NCBI GenBank assembly: GCA_023404345.1
Contig: JAEYCB010000039.1
Span: forward strand, 1-64,000
DNA from: Bacillota bacterium
Lineage (GTDB): Bacteria > Bacillota > Clostridia > Christensenellales > Aristaeellaceae
DNA: 64,000 nt
Reading direction: 5' to 3'
Below, piece by piece: positions 1-8,841 of this stretch. Under the pieces are notes generated by a model. The model had not been told where the DNA came from and did not search any database. It worked only from the letters and a program-made list of their open reading frames with translations. The stretch's first letter is position 1. Each line of letters starts with the position of its first letter. The translations under genes were made by a program, and so were the position numbers.

Positions 1-69
1 CTGACAGGCCCTGCCTGGCAGCTTGAATCAGTGCGCCCCTGCGAGCATAAGTATGAGGAATCCTATTGA
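1..69 (+). CDS. possible 3' end of a gene cut by the window start
   Basis: Frame 1 is open from the first base to a TGA at 67-69, giving 22 residues that end in KYEESY. The other two forward frames stop within about 25 bases. With only 22 codons this may be chance, and no function can be given. The GC-rich hairpins and the terminator further on would fit the end of a transcript arriving from the left. Confidence 0.25.
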   Translation: MTGPAWQLESVRPCEHKYEESY

Positions 70-435
70 TTTTCACAAAATGCATGTCCGCCTATGTGAA
101 TCCTGCCATTTATGCGGTGTTGCCTTAAAAAAACCTTTCGGGAGGCTTGGAGGGCCCGCAGGCCCTCCAAAGTGAATTCGTATCGCCCGGCTTTGCCGGG
201 CGGGCAGGGAGTTTGCACCTCTTGGCGCAAACATTTCTTAAGTATCTGGCGGAAAAGGCCGCCGCAGGCGAACTTTTTCGTCAAACTGAAACGTCCGGCG
301 GCCCAACAGCCGCCGGACATTTTTGTTTTCAGACTTTTTCCTCCGCTGCGCGGAATTGACACCCCGCCGGAAAAAGCGTATGATAGGAGAAAGACAAAAT
401 GATCGGACGGCGCCCCGGCGCCGCGGGAGGCGGGT
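70..435. other. intergenic region with GC-rich hairpins
   Basis: No credible gene is seen here. The region carries several perfect or near-perfect hairpins: GGAGGGCC/GGCCCTCC near 145-164, CGCCCGGC/GCCGGGCG near 184-202, and the terminator at 293-330. Open frames in this stretch lack ribosome sites and run through the hairpins, so they look like shadows. The hairpin-rich composition resembles the intergenic element at 6005-6277. Confidence 0.6.
293..330 (+). terminator. intrinsic terminator
   Basis: A perfect 10-bp GC stem (GTCCGGCGGC with GCCGCCGGAC, 293-318, 6-base loop) is followed by ATTTTTGTTTT. It would end transcription from a gene to the left of the window, before the lysoplasmalogenase-like gene. 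Confidence 0.75.
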
Positions 436-1092
436 ATGGTCCATATCCTGCTGTATATTGCCCTGACATGGCTGGTGCTGATGCCATCGCGTTTTCGCGC
501 CATGGAAAAGGGATATCGAAAGACCTCGCTCGCGCTTAAGGCCCTGCCCACGGCGCTGGCCGCTGCGTTTGCTGCGGCGGGCTATCTTGGAACGGACGTG
601 CGCGACCTTTACGGCCTGATGATCTTCATCGGCCTGTGCGTATGTACGCTTGCGGATATCGCATTGGATATAAAATTTGAGGTAGGCGGCGCGCTGTTTT
701 TCGCGGGGCATGTAATCTATGTGACCGCGCTCAGCCAGTACCGGGTGTTGAGCTGGTGGTGCCTGACGGTGTTTGCAATCGCGCTGGTGGGGCTATGGTT
801 CTTTGCGCTGCGATATCGCCGCTACTTCCCTAAGCCGCATCTGCTGGCGGGTGTGCTGGTCTATGTGGTCGCGCTGGCAGCGCTGCTGGCTTTCAGCCTG
901 CCCCTGCCCCTGCTGGCACCCTCGGCCCGTTCCACGCTGGCGGCACTGGGAGCGGTGACTTTCGTGATCTCGGACATGACGCTGTGTCACAACACGCTCT
1001 TAAACCGTCCTGCCCCCTATCACTTTGTCAGTCTCGGCATCTATTACATGGCGCAACTTCTGCTGGCCCTGAGCGCCTTTCCTCCGACCTGA
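436..1092 (+). CDS. YhhN/TMEM86-type lysoplasmalogenase-like membrane protein
   Basis: A 218-residue, almost entirely hydrophobic protein with about seven or eight predicted membrane segments. Length and layout fit the YhhN/TMEM86 family, including a conserved small-residue helix with acidic positions around residues 60-80 (CTLADIALD) and a second one near 180 (VISDMTLCHN). Family members that have been studied hydrolyse the vinyl-ether bond of lysoplasmalogens. Plasmalogens are common in anaerobic Clostridia, so this role is plausible but inferred. The start ATG at 436 follows a GGGAGG-rich sequence. It is followed after 27 bases by the AEC permease gene on the same strand, so the two may be co-transcribed. 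Confidence 0.7.
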   Translation: MVHILLYIALTWLVLMPSRFRAMEKGYRKTSLALKALPTALAAAFAAAGYLGTDVRDLYGLMIFIGLCVCTLADIALDIKFEVGGALFFAGHVIYVTALSQYRVLSWWCLTVFAIALVGLWFFALRYRRYFPKPHLLAGVLVYVVALAALLAFSLPLPLLAPSARSTLAALGAVTFVISDMTLCHNTLLNRPAPYHFVSLGIYYMAQLLLALSAFPPT

Positions 1093-1119
1093 TCCCCAAC
1101 GGGAGGTGAACCCCGCCCC

Positions 1120-2061
1120 ATGGATGACCTTCTTTTTTCGCTCAACACCGTTTTCCCCCTGCTGGTCATGATGGCCGTGGGTTTCACGGCGCGCCGCGTA
1201 GGGGTGCTCGGCGAATCCGCCGCGCGGCAGATCAACGCCTGTGTATTCAAAATCTTTTTGCCTCTGCTTTTGTGCTTCAACATCGTGGACACACAGCTGG
1301 GCGCCTCCACAGATGTGCGCACGTTGCTGTACGCGTTCGTAACCACGCTTTTGTGCTTTGGCACGCTATTTGTCATCACGCCGCGCCTGTGCCGTGACCG
1401 CGCCTCCTGCGGGGTGCTGATTCAGGGCATCGCACGCAGCAATTATGCCATCTTCGGCATTCCGCTGGTGATGATGATGTACCCGGAGGGAGATACCTCC
1501 ATCGCGGTGCTCATGGTGGCGGTGGTGGTGCCGGTGTTTAACGTGCTTTCCACCATAGCGCTGATGGTCTTTGGCGGTGAAAAAGGTTCACCCTGGCGCA
1601 TCGTAAAGGGTGTATTGCTCAATCCGCTCATTCTGGGCACGCTGGCCGGCTTTTTGCTCTGGTACTTTCAGATTCCCATCCCTTCCCTGATCGAAACGCC
1701 GCTTCGCAACCTTGGGTCCATCGCCACGCCGCTGGCGCTGTTTGTACTGGGCGCATCGCTGGATTTCAGCAAGGCGCGCGCCAATATCAAGCTGCTCGTC
1801 ATCAGCGTGACGGGGCGGCTGGTCGTGGTTCCGCTGATCTTTTTGAGTCTGGCTGTGGCGCTGGGCATCCGCGATGTATCGCTGGCCGCGCTGATCGCCG
1901 TGTACGCCTCGCCCACGTCGGTTTCCAGTTTCCCCATGGCGCAGCAGATGGGCGGCAATGGGGATCTGGCAGGCGGACAGGTGGTATTTACCACGGTCTT
2001 TTCCATTCTGACCGTGTTTTTGTGGGTGTTTGTGCTCAAGAGCCTGGGCTATCTGGCATAA
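1120..2061 (+). CDS. AEC family transporter (auxin efflux carrier type permease)
   Basis: A 313-residue integral membrane protein of about ten helices with the two-half layout of the auxin efflux carrier family: an N-terminal half ending near the IFGIPLVMMM stretch and a C-terminal half with TPLALFVLGASL and a final SSFPMAQQMGG segment. Bacterial AEC proteins export or exchange organic acids such as malate or malonate, but the substrate cannot be read from the sequence. The start at 1120 is preceded by GGGAGGTG about 11 bases upstream. A poor hairpin plus a run of seven T at about 2075-2082 may end this transcript before the aroA promoter. Confidence 0.85.
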   Translation: MDDLLFSLNTVFPLLVMMAVGFTARRVGVLGESAARQINACVFKIFLPLLLCFNIVDTQLGASTDVRTLLYAFVTTLLCFGTLFVITPRLCRDRASCGVLIQGIARSNYAIFGIPLVMMMYPEGDTSIAVLMVAVVVPVFNVLSTIALMVFGGEKGSPWRIVKGVLLNPLILGTLAGFLLWYFQIPIPSLIETPLRNLGSIATPLALFVLGASLDFSKARANIKLLVISVTGRLVVVPLIFLSLAVALGIRDVSLAALIAVYASPTSVSSFPMAQQMGGNGDLAGGQVVFTTVFSILTVFLWVFVLKSLGYLA

Positions 2062-2117
2062 AGTGAGCCAGGCCGGGTTTTTTTCGGTATTTTTCGCTTC
2101 CCTTCCGTGCGTGCTCG

Positions 2118-2145
2118 TTGTTTTTAGGGTCTGGTATGCTATAAT
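2118..2145 (+). promoter_or_regulatory. sigma-A promoter for aroA
   Basis: TTGTTT at 2118-2123 and TATAAT at 2140-2145 with 16 bases between. TG one base before the -10 makes it an extended -10 promoter. It lies 63 bases upstream of the aroA start. Confidence 0.65.
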
Positions 2146-2208
2146 AGAAACCGAATGATTTTTCTATTTGGCCTGATCTTTTCTGCCGGTTAAAGGGGAG
2201 TTTTTTTC

Positions 2209-3540
2209 ATGTCGTCCATCACCTTTTGTCCCGCGCGCCTCAGCGGGAGCGCGGCGGTTCCCCCAGCCAAGAGCGAGGCGCACCGGGCGCTGCTCCTGGC
2301 CGCCCTGGGGCGCGGCGAATGCCGCCTGAACAGCTTTTCCGCACCGCTTTGCGACGATACCCTGGCCATGATCGACGGCGTGCGCGCCTTGGGCGGTGAA
2401 GTGCGCCTGGAGGATGGCGCGCTGATTGTGACGCCCGCGCCGCCGCCCGGCAGGCCCGCTACCGATGCACCCGTGGCAGAGTGCCATGTACGAGCCTGTG
2501 CCGCCGCCCTGCGCATGCTGATTCCCGCATTCCTCACGCGGGGACAGGCGGTGCGTTTTCTGATGGAGCCCGCGCTGTTCCGCCGTCCGCTGGACGCTTT
2601 TGAGCTGCTGGTCCGGCAGGCCGGAGGCCGCATGACCCGCACGCCCGCCGGGCCGGACGGGTTGGCGACGGTGGAGGTAAGCGGCTTTCTGCCCGCGGGA
2701 GACTATGAGGTGGACGGCTCCCGCTCCAGCCAGTTTGCCTCCGGCCTGCTGATTGCGCTGGCCCATGCCATCACCCCGGATGGCGTATCTGCGCCCGCCT
2801 CGCTCACCGTAACCGGCCCCATCGTCAGCCGGCCCTATCTGGACATGACGCTTTGCCTGATGGAGCGCTTCGGGATTTCCTTCACGGAGCGGGAGGAAGG
2901 TGTATTCGGCCTCTCGCCCGCCTGCGCGCCCGCGCCGGAAAGCATCGCTGTATCGGGCGACTGGTCCCAGGCGGCGGTGCTTCTGTGCATGGACGCCATG
3001 GGCGGCGGCGTGATGCTACCCAACCTGCGCCGTGACGGCCTGCAGGGCGACGCGCGCATCGTGGATGTGCTGGAGGAGATGGGCCTGCGCATCCGTCAGA
3101 CGCGCGGCGAGTGGTACGCCGCCAGCCCATCGCGCGCCGGGCTGATGCCCGCCCGCATCGACTGCTCCGACATTCCCGATCTTGCGCCCATTCTGGCATT
3201 GACCTGCACCCAAGCGCGCGGCCTCTCCACCCTGACGGGCGTCAGCCGCCTGCGCCTGAAGGAGTGCGACCGGCTGCTGGCCACGCAGGAGCTGCTGGAC
3301 CAGCTGGGCGCCAAAACCGATGTCAGCCCCGACGGCGACACGCTGACCGTCACCGGTCCCGTGCGTCTGCGCGGCGACTTCACCGCTGATGCCCGCGGGG
3401 ACCACCGCATGGTGATGCTGCTGGCAGCCGCCGCGCTGATTGCCGACGGTCCCATCACGGTGACGGGCGCGGAGTGCATCTCCAAATCCTGGCCCGGCTT
3501 TGTGGAAACCTACCGTCAGTTGGGAGGGATCGTCAGATGA
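2209..3540 (+). CDS. aroA: 3-phosphoshikimate 1-carboxyvinyltransferase (EPSP synthase)
   Basis: Catalyses the sixth shikimate-pathway step, transfer of enolpyruvyl from PEP to shikimate-3-phosphate. The 443-residue length is typical. The N-terminal PPAKSEAHRALLLAAL carries the substrate-binding Lys-Ser pair, DGSRSSQFASGLL is the central S3P-binding segment, and SRLRLKECDR and GDHRMVM are the conserved C-terminal motifs (KE.DR and DHR). The start ATG at 2209 has AAAGGGGAG nine bases upstream. Its stop overlaps the aroC start by four bases (ATGA), so aroA, aroC and the methyltransferase form a translationally coupled unit. Confidence 0.96.
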   Translation: MSSITFCPARLSGSAAVPPAKSEAHRALLLAALGRGECRLNSFSAPLCDDTLAMIDGVRALGGEVRLEDGALIVTPAPPPGRPATDAPVAECHVRACAAALRMLIPAFLTRGQAVRFLMEPALFRRPLDAFELLVRQAGGRMTRTPAGPDGLATVEVSGFLPAGDYEVDGSRSSQFASGLLIALAHAITPDGVSAPASLTVTGPIVSRPYLDMTLCLMERFGISFTEREEGVFGLSPACAPAPESIAVSGDWSQAAVLLCMDAMGGGVMLPNLRRDGLQGDARIVDVLEEMGLRIRQTRGEWYAASPSRAGLMPARIDCSDIPDLAPILALTCTQARGLSTLTGVSRLRLKECDRLLATQELLDQLGAKTDVSPDGDTLTVTGPVRLRGDFTADARGDHRMVMLLAAAALIADGPITVTGAECISKSWPGFVETYRQLGGIVR

Positions 3541-4652
3541 GCAGCCGCATCGGACGCATGCTCTCCGTCCAGATCTTCGGCGAAAGCCATGGTCCCGCCG
3601 TCGGCGTGACGCTTGACGGCCTGCCCGCCGGGCTTTCCCTCGATATGGACGCGCTCAGCGCCTTTTTGCAGCGCCGCGCCGCGCGCGGCAGCGCCATCGC
3701 CACCGCCAGACGCGAAAGCGATCTGCCGCGCATCGTAAGCGGCCTCAAGGAGAGCGTTACCACCGGCCAGCCGCTGACCGCCCTGTTCGACAACGCCGAC
3801 ACCCACAGCGCGGACTACGGCTTCCTGCCCGACCGCCCGCGCCCCGGCCATGCCGACTACCCCGCCTGGGTGCGCAGCGCCGGTTTTGACGACCTGCGCG
3901 GCAGCGGCCATCACAGCGGTCGCCTCACCTTGCCCTATGCCTTTGCGGGCGGCGTGGCCTTGCAGCTGCTTTCGCGCGAGGGCGTGCGCATAGGGGCGCA
4001 TGTCCTGTCCATCTCCTCCGAGCGGGATGACACACTCGATCCCCTTTGCCCGGATATGGACGCGCTTTCGCGCTGTCATGCACAGCCCGTGCCCACTTTG
4101 GACCCCGAAGCCGGAAGCCGCATGTATGCTGCCATCATGGAGGCGCGCGCCGCGGGCGATTCACTCGGCGGCGTGGTGGAATGCGCCGCTGTGGGCCTGC
4201 CTGCCGGACTTGGCGCCCCCTTCTTTGAAGGTGTGGAGGCCGTCATGGCCGCCCAGCTGTTTTCCATCCCTGCGGTCAAGGGCGTAGAATTCGGTGCGGG
4301 CTTTGGCGCGGCCGCCCTGCGCGGCAGCGAGTACAACGACCCTTATGTGATGTCGGATGGACGGGTAGCCACCGTGCGCAACAGCGCGGGTGGGCTTCTG
4401 GGCGGCATTTCAAACGGTATGCCCATTGTCGTGCGCGCCGCATTCCGGCCCACGCCGTCCATCAGTCTGGAGCAGCAGACCATATCACTTTCGCAGCAAA
4501 CGCCGCAGTCCCTAGCCGTGCGCGGCCGTCATGACCCCTGCGTGGCCGTGCGTGCCGTGCCTGTGGTGGAAGGCGCAGTAGCGCTCGCGTTGCTGGAACT
4601 CTGGCTGGAGCGCCGAGCCTCTCTTCCTCTGACTCCACGGGAGGACCTATGA
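3537..4652 (+). CDS. aroC: chorismate synthase
   Basis: Converts 5-enolpyruvylshikimate-3-phosphate to chorismate with reduced FMN. The open frame extends upstream, but the ATG at 3537, inside the ATGA overlap with aroA and preceded by GGGAGG, gives the normal start SSRIGRMLSVQIFGESHG. That yields 371 residues. GESHGPAVGV is the N-terminal signature. The usual GGGRSSARE motif is replaced by RGSGHHSGRLT, a variant I associate with Clostridia. The C-terminal half keeps the GGISNGMPI segment that contacts substrate. It overlaps the next gene by four bases. Confidence 0.95.
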   Translation: MSSRIGRMLSVQIFGESHGPAVGVTLDGLPAGLSLDMDALSAFLQRRAARGSAIATARRESDLPRIVSGLKESVTTGQPLTALFDNADTHSADYGFLPDRPRPGHADYPAWVRSAGFDDLRGSGHHSGRLTLPYAFAGGVALQLLSREGVRIGAHVLSISSERDDTLDPLCPDMDALSRCHAQPVPTLDPEAGSRMYAAIMEARAAGDSLGGVVECAAVGLPAGLGAPFFEGVEAVMAAQLFSIPAVKGVEFGAGFGAAALRGSEYNDPYVMSDGRVATVRNSAGGLLGGISNGMPIVVRAAFRPTPSISLEQQTISLSQQTPQSLAVRGRHDPCVAVRAVPVVEGAVALALLELWLERRASLPLTPREDL

Positions 4653-6007
4653 TGCAGAAAAACCAACGTCTACACCTGTGCTGTGAGCGTCTGGGCAGTG
4701 AATTGGAAGGTGTATGCCTGAATGAGGGTATGCCCATATTCGTACCCGGTGTGCTGCCCGGCGAGGAGGCGGATGTGCTGTGCGTGAAGGTGCAGCCGCG
4801 CTATGCCTTCGGACGGCTGATGGAGGTGCTCATCCCCTCGCCCGACCGCGTCGATCCGCTCTGCCCGGTCTACGACCGCTGCGGCGGATGCAGCGGCCAG
4901 CACATGCGCTACGAGGCTACCCTTGCCGCCAAGCGCGCACAGGTATTCGACTGCCTGACGCGCATCGGCGGCCTCTCACTCCGTTCTGTGGATGTGCCGC
5001 CCGTCTTGGGCGCGGAGCATCCGTGGCATTGCCGCAACAAAACGGCCCTGCCCGTGGGCGGCACGGCGGATGCGCCGGTTCTGGGCTTCTACCGCCGCCG
5101 CAGCCATCAGATCGTGCCCATTGATGATTGCCCGGTAGCCATGGGCGGGCTCACGGGCGTGATTGCGGCGGTGAAGGAATGGATGCGCGCCGAGCGCGTC
5201 CAGCCCTATGACGAAGCAACCGGTCGCGGCCTTTTGCGCCACGTGGTCACGCGCGTCTCGCGTGCGGGCAGCCTGATGGTCGTACTCACGGCCACGCGCG
5301 CCAAATTGCCCGGCATCCCCCGCCTCATCGAACTGCTAAACGCGCACACACAGGGTTTCTGTTCCCTGCACGTAAGCGTAAACGCCGAGCGCAACAATGT
5401 CATCCTGGGCCGTGAAAGCCACCGGCTCTATGGCGAGGGCGCCATCTTTGAAACTTTGCTCGGCCTGACCTTTGAGATGCCGCCGCTCTCCTTCTTTCAG
5501 GTCAACCCCGACCAGACCGAGCGGCTCTATCAGACCGCGGTGGACTTTGCCGCCCTCTCCCCTGACGATGTGGTCGTGGACGCCTACGCAGGCGCGGGTA
5601 CGCTGTCGCTGTGCCTGGCGCGCCATGCCTCGCGCGTGATCGGCATCGAGATCGTGCCACAGGCCGTGGAGGGCGCGCGCCGCAACGCCGCGCGCAACGC
5701 CATCACCAACGCCGAATTTCACGTCGCCGCCGTGGAGGACCTGCTGCCTCGGCTGGTTTCAGGTGGTCTTCGCCCGGATGTGATCGTGCTCGACCCGCCC
5801 CGCAAGGGTGTGGAGCCCGCCGTCATCGAGGCCGTGCTGGCTGCCCGTCCCCGCCGCGTGGTCTATGTGAGCTGTCACGTGCCCACTCAGGCGCGCGACA
5901 TACAGCTACTCGCCGGTGGCGGCTACCGCTTTGAGCGCTGCCAGCCCGTGGACATGTTCTGCTACGCCGGCGGCGTAGAAAACGTCCTCTCCCTCTTCAG
6001 TGAGTGA
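4649..6007 (+). CDS. TrmA/RlmCD-type 23S rRNA (uracil-C5)-methyltransferase
   Basis: An SAM-dependent RNA m5U methyltransferase of 452 residues. An N-terminal TRAM domain (about 1-70) is followed by a four-cysteine iron-sulfur motif (CPVYDRCGGC). The SAM-binding segment is DAYAGAGTLSLCLARH and the catalytic region includes DPPRKGV and the nucleophile motif YVSCHVPT. Family members in Bacillota modify U747 and U1939 of 23S rRNA. Which site this one uses is not visible. Two ATGs (4649, 4652) are possible starts after GGGAGG. It ends in a TGA that forms part of the inverted repeat arm at 6005. Confidence 0.9.
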   Translation: MMQKNQRLHLCCERLGSELEGVCLNEGMPIFVPGVLPGEEADVLCVKVQPRYAFGRLMEVLIPSPDRVDPLCPVYDRCGGCSGQHMRYEATLAAKRAQVFDCLTRIGGLSLRSVDVPPVLGAEHPWHCRNKTALPVGGTADAPVLGFYRRRSHQIVPIDDCPVAMGGLTGVIAAVKEWMRAERVQPYDEATGRGLLRHVVTRVSRAGSLMVVLTATRAKLPGIPRLIELLNAHTQGFCSLHVSVNAERNNVILGRESHRLYGEGAIFETLLGLTFEMPPLSFFQVNPDQTERLYQTAVDFAALSPDDVVVDAYAGAGTLSLCLARHASRVIGIEIVPQAVEGARRNAARNAITNAEFHVAAVEDLLPRLVSGGLRPDVIVLDPPRKGVEPAVIEAVLAARPRRVVYVSCHVPTQARDIQLLAGGGYRFERCQPVDMFCYAGGVENVLSLFSE

Positions 6008-6277
6008 CCAGGGGGGTGACCCCCTGGACCCCGGACTGCCCCCCCCAAAGGGCGGGCAGGGGGCGCGCGGCGAATTGTAGGAAAGAAACGACGCCCGGTG
6101 GCGGAAGGCCACCGGGCTTGTTGCCGCCGGAGGGCAGAAGGCCCTCCGGCTTTATGTTGCGGAAAAGTGAGGAGGCGTGGCGGGTTCTCGCTCAGAGACA
6201 ACATCGCCCGCGGGAACGGCCTCTGCTGCCCACAGCCTCCCGGCGGAGCGGGGGTCCAGGGGGTCACCCCCTGGTCA
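6005..6277. repeat. 273-bp GC-rich element with long terminal inverted repeats and two internal hairpins
   Basis: The left arm (6005-6032) and right arm (6251-6277) are reverse complements over about 26 bases with one extra G (core TGACCAGGGGGTGACCCCC). Inside lie two perfect 10-bp hairpins at 6093-6117 (GCCCGGTGGC/GCCACCGGGC) and 6126-6150 (GCCGGAGGGC/GCCCTCCGGC). The stop codons of both convergent genes fall in the arms: TGA of the methyltransferase at 6005-6007 and TGA of the M56 protein at 6275-6277. There is no transposase. It may be a non-autonomous palindromic element or a strong bidirectional terminator region. Confidence 0.7.
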
Positions 6278-8332
6278 GCCCCTGGGCTCGCCAGTTTTGC
6301 CGTCCAGCTCGATGTGCCAGAGCACGTTGTGCGTATCCTTCTCGCAGATGTAGAAGGACCAGTATACCGCCTCGCTCTGGCCCAGGCGATAGAATCCGGG
6401 ATAGAGATCCACCTCATCCGCGGATACGGCGTCGCCACCAAAGGTTTCGGCGTAGGCTTCCAGCGCGATCTGCACTGCCTCCTCCAGCGGAAGATCATCC
6501 TCGCCGGGCAAAATGTAGTAGTGGTCATGGCTGCCCAGATACATCTCCTCCAGCTGCCCGTAGCGGGCCTTGTCCTCCAGCGACCAGAATTCCAGCGGCA
6601 CGTTCCTGCCGTATTTTTCGTACATGCTTTCCAGCAGGCGGTTCAGGTTGCGGTCGTTGTCGTACTGGATACGGGTGATGCCGTCAAAGCGGTCGGGCAA
6701 AAGGTCGTAAAGCAGAGCGTCCGCCTCGTCGGAGAGGGTCGCGTCCTCCAGGAGCATAAACATGCCCTCCCCCTCCAGAGAAACGTGCAGCCAGTAATCC
6801 AGCTGGCCCAGCACTGTTACCCCGCTGCCGTCGCGTTCCACCGCGGCCACGTCGAATTCCCGGTGGTTGAGGGTGTACAGGGTGGTGAAGCCGCTTTCCT
6901 CCCCGGCCGCCAGTGTAGCGGCTGGAAGCACATCCGACGGTTTTTCATAAACCAGATCGCGCAAGGGCATCCAGCCCGGAATTCCGGAGGTATCACCGTC
7001 CCCGGCGATCAGCACGCGAGCCCAGTTGGGCTCGCCCTCCACGCTGTTCCATTCGGGGAGCGCGCTGCTCTCGCGCAGCTCGACCACGGTAACGGGCGTG
7101 CCGTTCAAATAGATGCCCATGGGGCAGTTCACGTCATTGGCGCTCGGGCCTGTCAGGAGAATGGTTCCCGCACCTTCAGCTGCATGCACCCAGGCGTTCA
7201 GCGGCAGGGCGGGACTATCATCCTCGACCATAGCCAGCGCTCCGCCCAGCACGGCCGTCAGGACCAGTGCCAGCACGCCCAGCACCGCACCCGTGCGGCG
7301 GCGTCCCTCCATGATGGCGATGATGCGACGCTTCATGCCGTTGCGCCCGCCGTAAAATGACGTGCACAGGGCGGTGCGGGTGCGCGCCTGCCGCCGGATA
7401 ACGCGCAGAATGGTCTCGGAATAGAATCGGCGCTCCTCCTCATCCGCGCGGGCGGTAACGTGGCTGTCGCAGGAAGCTTCCTGATAGAAGCACAGGGAGC
7501 GCCCCATGGCCCAGACCACAGGGTTGTACCAGTGCAGGGCGTAGGCCAGCACCAGCCCGGCCTTAACCCAGAGATCGCCCCGTTTGAGATGCGTCAGCTC
7601 ATGCCTGAGGACCAGCGCCAGCTCGTCAGTGGTCAGCTCCTCGTCCGGCAAAAGAATCACGGGATGCAAGAGGCCCATCAGCATGGGGCTGGACACCGTT
7701 GGGCACAGACGTAGGATGACTCGGCGGCGGATGTTCATCTCCGACAGGCAGGTTTGAAGCACGGCGGCATAGCCCTCCGCCTCACAAGACATCTGCCAGC
7801 GGCGCACGGTGCGCGCAAAGCGCAGGTGGCTCACCGCCGCCAGCGCCAGCACCGCCGCCGCGCCCGCCAGCCAGACCCACGCCAGCACGGACAGCCAGTC
7901 TACGGAGATGACAGCGCTTGCCGAAGCGCTTTGCTCCCGTTCGGCGGCCGCTTGCGGCAAGTCTGCCACGGCTGTCTCGGTCATATTTTCAACATATGCT
8001 TCCTGGGTACCGCGGAAGGGCTGACTGGTCTGCGCGGCGGAGGATACTTGCACGGCGTCCATCGTTTGGCTTGCGGCGGCCAGCGGGGCTACGGTTGCCG
8101 CATCACTTGCGACGGACCGCGACAGCGCCCGTGGCAGCTCTACCGTCATTAGCGGACGGCTCGCGAGCAGGCTGAAGGGAATCAGCAGGCCCGCCAGCAC
8201 CACCACCCACACGCGGTATAGCCCGCGCGGGCCGTACCGCCGCCCCAGCAGCGGCAGCAGCGCCAGATAGCACAGCGCCAGCACCGAGAGGCCCATACCC
8301 GTGCAGGCCATGGCCAAAAAATAGTTTTTCAT
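6275..8332 (-). CDS. M56 family (BlaR1/MecR1-like) membrane sensor metallopeptidase with a non-beta-lactam extracellular domain
   Basis: A 685-residue protein with four N-terminal membrane segments and the zinc motif HELTHLKRGD near residue 244. It is the partner of the adjoining BlaI-type repressor, which M56 proteins typically trigger to be cleaved. A further membrane helix near 345-365 precedes an extracellular part of about 320 residues. That part lacks a penicillin-binding domain. Instead it shows an SH3-like stretch (GTPVTVVELRE ... GWMPLRDLVYE) and a PepSY-like end (WHIELDGKTGEPRG). The signal is therefore probably not a beta-lactam. ATG at 8332, with GGAGGGCGGG upstream, overlaps the blaI-type gene by four bases. 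The longer frame upstream of it lies inside that gene. Confidence 0.85.
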   Translation of the reverse strand: MKNYFLAMACTGMGLSVLALCYLALLPLLGRRYGPRGLYRVWVVVLAGLLIPFSLLASRPLMTVELPRALSRSVASDAATVAPLAAASQTMDAVQVSSAAQTSQPFRGTQEAYVENMTETAVADLPQAAAEREQSASASAVISVDWLSVLAWVWLAGAAAVLALAAVSHLRFARTVRRWQMSCEAEGYAAVLQTCLSEMNIRRRVILRLCPTVSSPMLMGLLHPVILLPDEELTTDELALVLRHELTHLKRGDLWVKAGLVLAYALHWYNPVVWAMGRSLCFYQEASCDSHVTARADEEERRFYSETILRVIRRQARTRTALCTSFYGGRNGMKRRIIAIMEGRRRTGAVLGVLALVLTAVLGGALAMVEDDSPALPLNAWVHAAEGAGTILLTGPSANDVNCPMGIYLNGTPVTVVELRESSALPEWNSVEGEPNWARVLIAGDGDTSGIPGWMPLRDLVYEKPSDVLPAATLAAGEESGFTTLYTLNHREFDVAAVERDGSGVTVLGQLDYWLHVSLEGEGMFMLLEDATLSDEADALLYDLLPDRFDGITRIQYDNDRNLNRLLESMYEKYGRNVPLEFWSLEDKARYGQLEEMYLGSHDHYYILPGEDDLPLEEAVQIALEAYAETFGGDAVSADEVDLYPGFYRLGQSEAVYWSFYICEKDTHNVLWHIELDGKTGEPRG

Positions 8333-8715
8333 GAATGCCCGCCCTCCTTTTGCCGCCGAAGCCACTGGCTCAGCTCGTCCAGGTCGCTTTCAGTCAGGCG
8401 TTCGCTTTGCAAGGCGGTCAGCAGGCTTTTGAAGCTGTTGCGGTGGTAGTGCTCCACAAAGCTCTCTGTTTCCATGCGCAGGTATTCCTCCCGCGTAATG
8501 ATGGGATAAAACGCCCGCTCCCGTCCGCTGCCCCGCTCCACGCGCAAAAAGCCGCGCTCGGTCAGCCGCCCGAAGAGCGTAACCACGGTCTGAATCTTCC
8601 AGCCGCGTTTCCGACCCAGCGTCTCCATCACCATGGTGGTGGTCACGGGCGGTTCACGGTCCCAGATATAGGTCATGATCTCAAATTCAGTATCAGGCAA
8701 ACGCTGCGATTTCAC
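8329..8715 (-). CDS. BlaI/MecI/CopY family transcriptional repressor
   Basis: A 128-residue winged-helix repressor. The sequence DTEFEIMTYIWDREPPVTTTMV matches the family's first helices, RKRGWKIQTVVTLFGRLTERG the recognition region, and the second half is the dimerising, protease-sensitive part. The frame has an ATG at 8751, but the GTG at 8715 has AAGGGGG eight bases upstream and gives the normal family length, so I prefer it. It is transcribed with the M56 sensor, from a promoter that overlaps two palindromes likely to be its own operators. Confidence 0.9.
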   Translation of the reverse strand: MKSQRLPDTEFEIMTYIWDREPPVTTTMVMETLGRKRGWKIQTVVTLFGRLTERGFLRVERGSGRERAFYPIITREEYLRMETESFVEHYHRNSFKSLLTALQSERLTESDLDELSQWLRRQKEGGHS

Positions 8716-8740
8716 ATGGGTTTCCCCCTTCGCGTTTTGA

Positions 8741-8757
8741 TAAGACGGCATGTGTTA
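8741..8757. promoter_or_regulatory. candidate BlaI-type operator 1
   Basis: TAAGACG-GCA-TGTGTTA, an imperfect 17-bp palindrome (five of seven arm positions pair). It has the same spacing and core (TAA-AC ... TGT-TTA) as site 2. It lies just downstream of the -10 of the repressor promoter. Confidence 0.55.
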
Positions 8758-8768
8758 CAGACGGCTTT

Positions 8769-8797
8769 ATAATACAGGGTGTCTTATTGGTTGTCAA
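8769..8797 (-). promoter_or_regulatory. sigma-A promoter for the repressor-sensor operon
   Basis: On the minus strand TTGACA (8792-8797) and TATTAT (8769-8774) are separated by exactly 17 bases. The -10 and spacer are covered by the palindrome at 8770-8786. Confidence 0.8.
8770..8786. promoter_or_regulatory. candidate BlaI-type operator 2
   Basis: TAATACA-GGG-TGTCTTA, a 17-bp palindrome with six of seven arm pairs, overlapping the -10 and spacer of the repressor promoter. BlaI-family operators are dyads with an ACA...TGT core, which this matches. Confidence 0.65.
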
Positions 8798-8841
8798 TCC
8801 CCTTTACGAAGATTTTCAATTTGTAACAAGGGCATCCAGCG

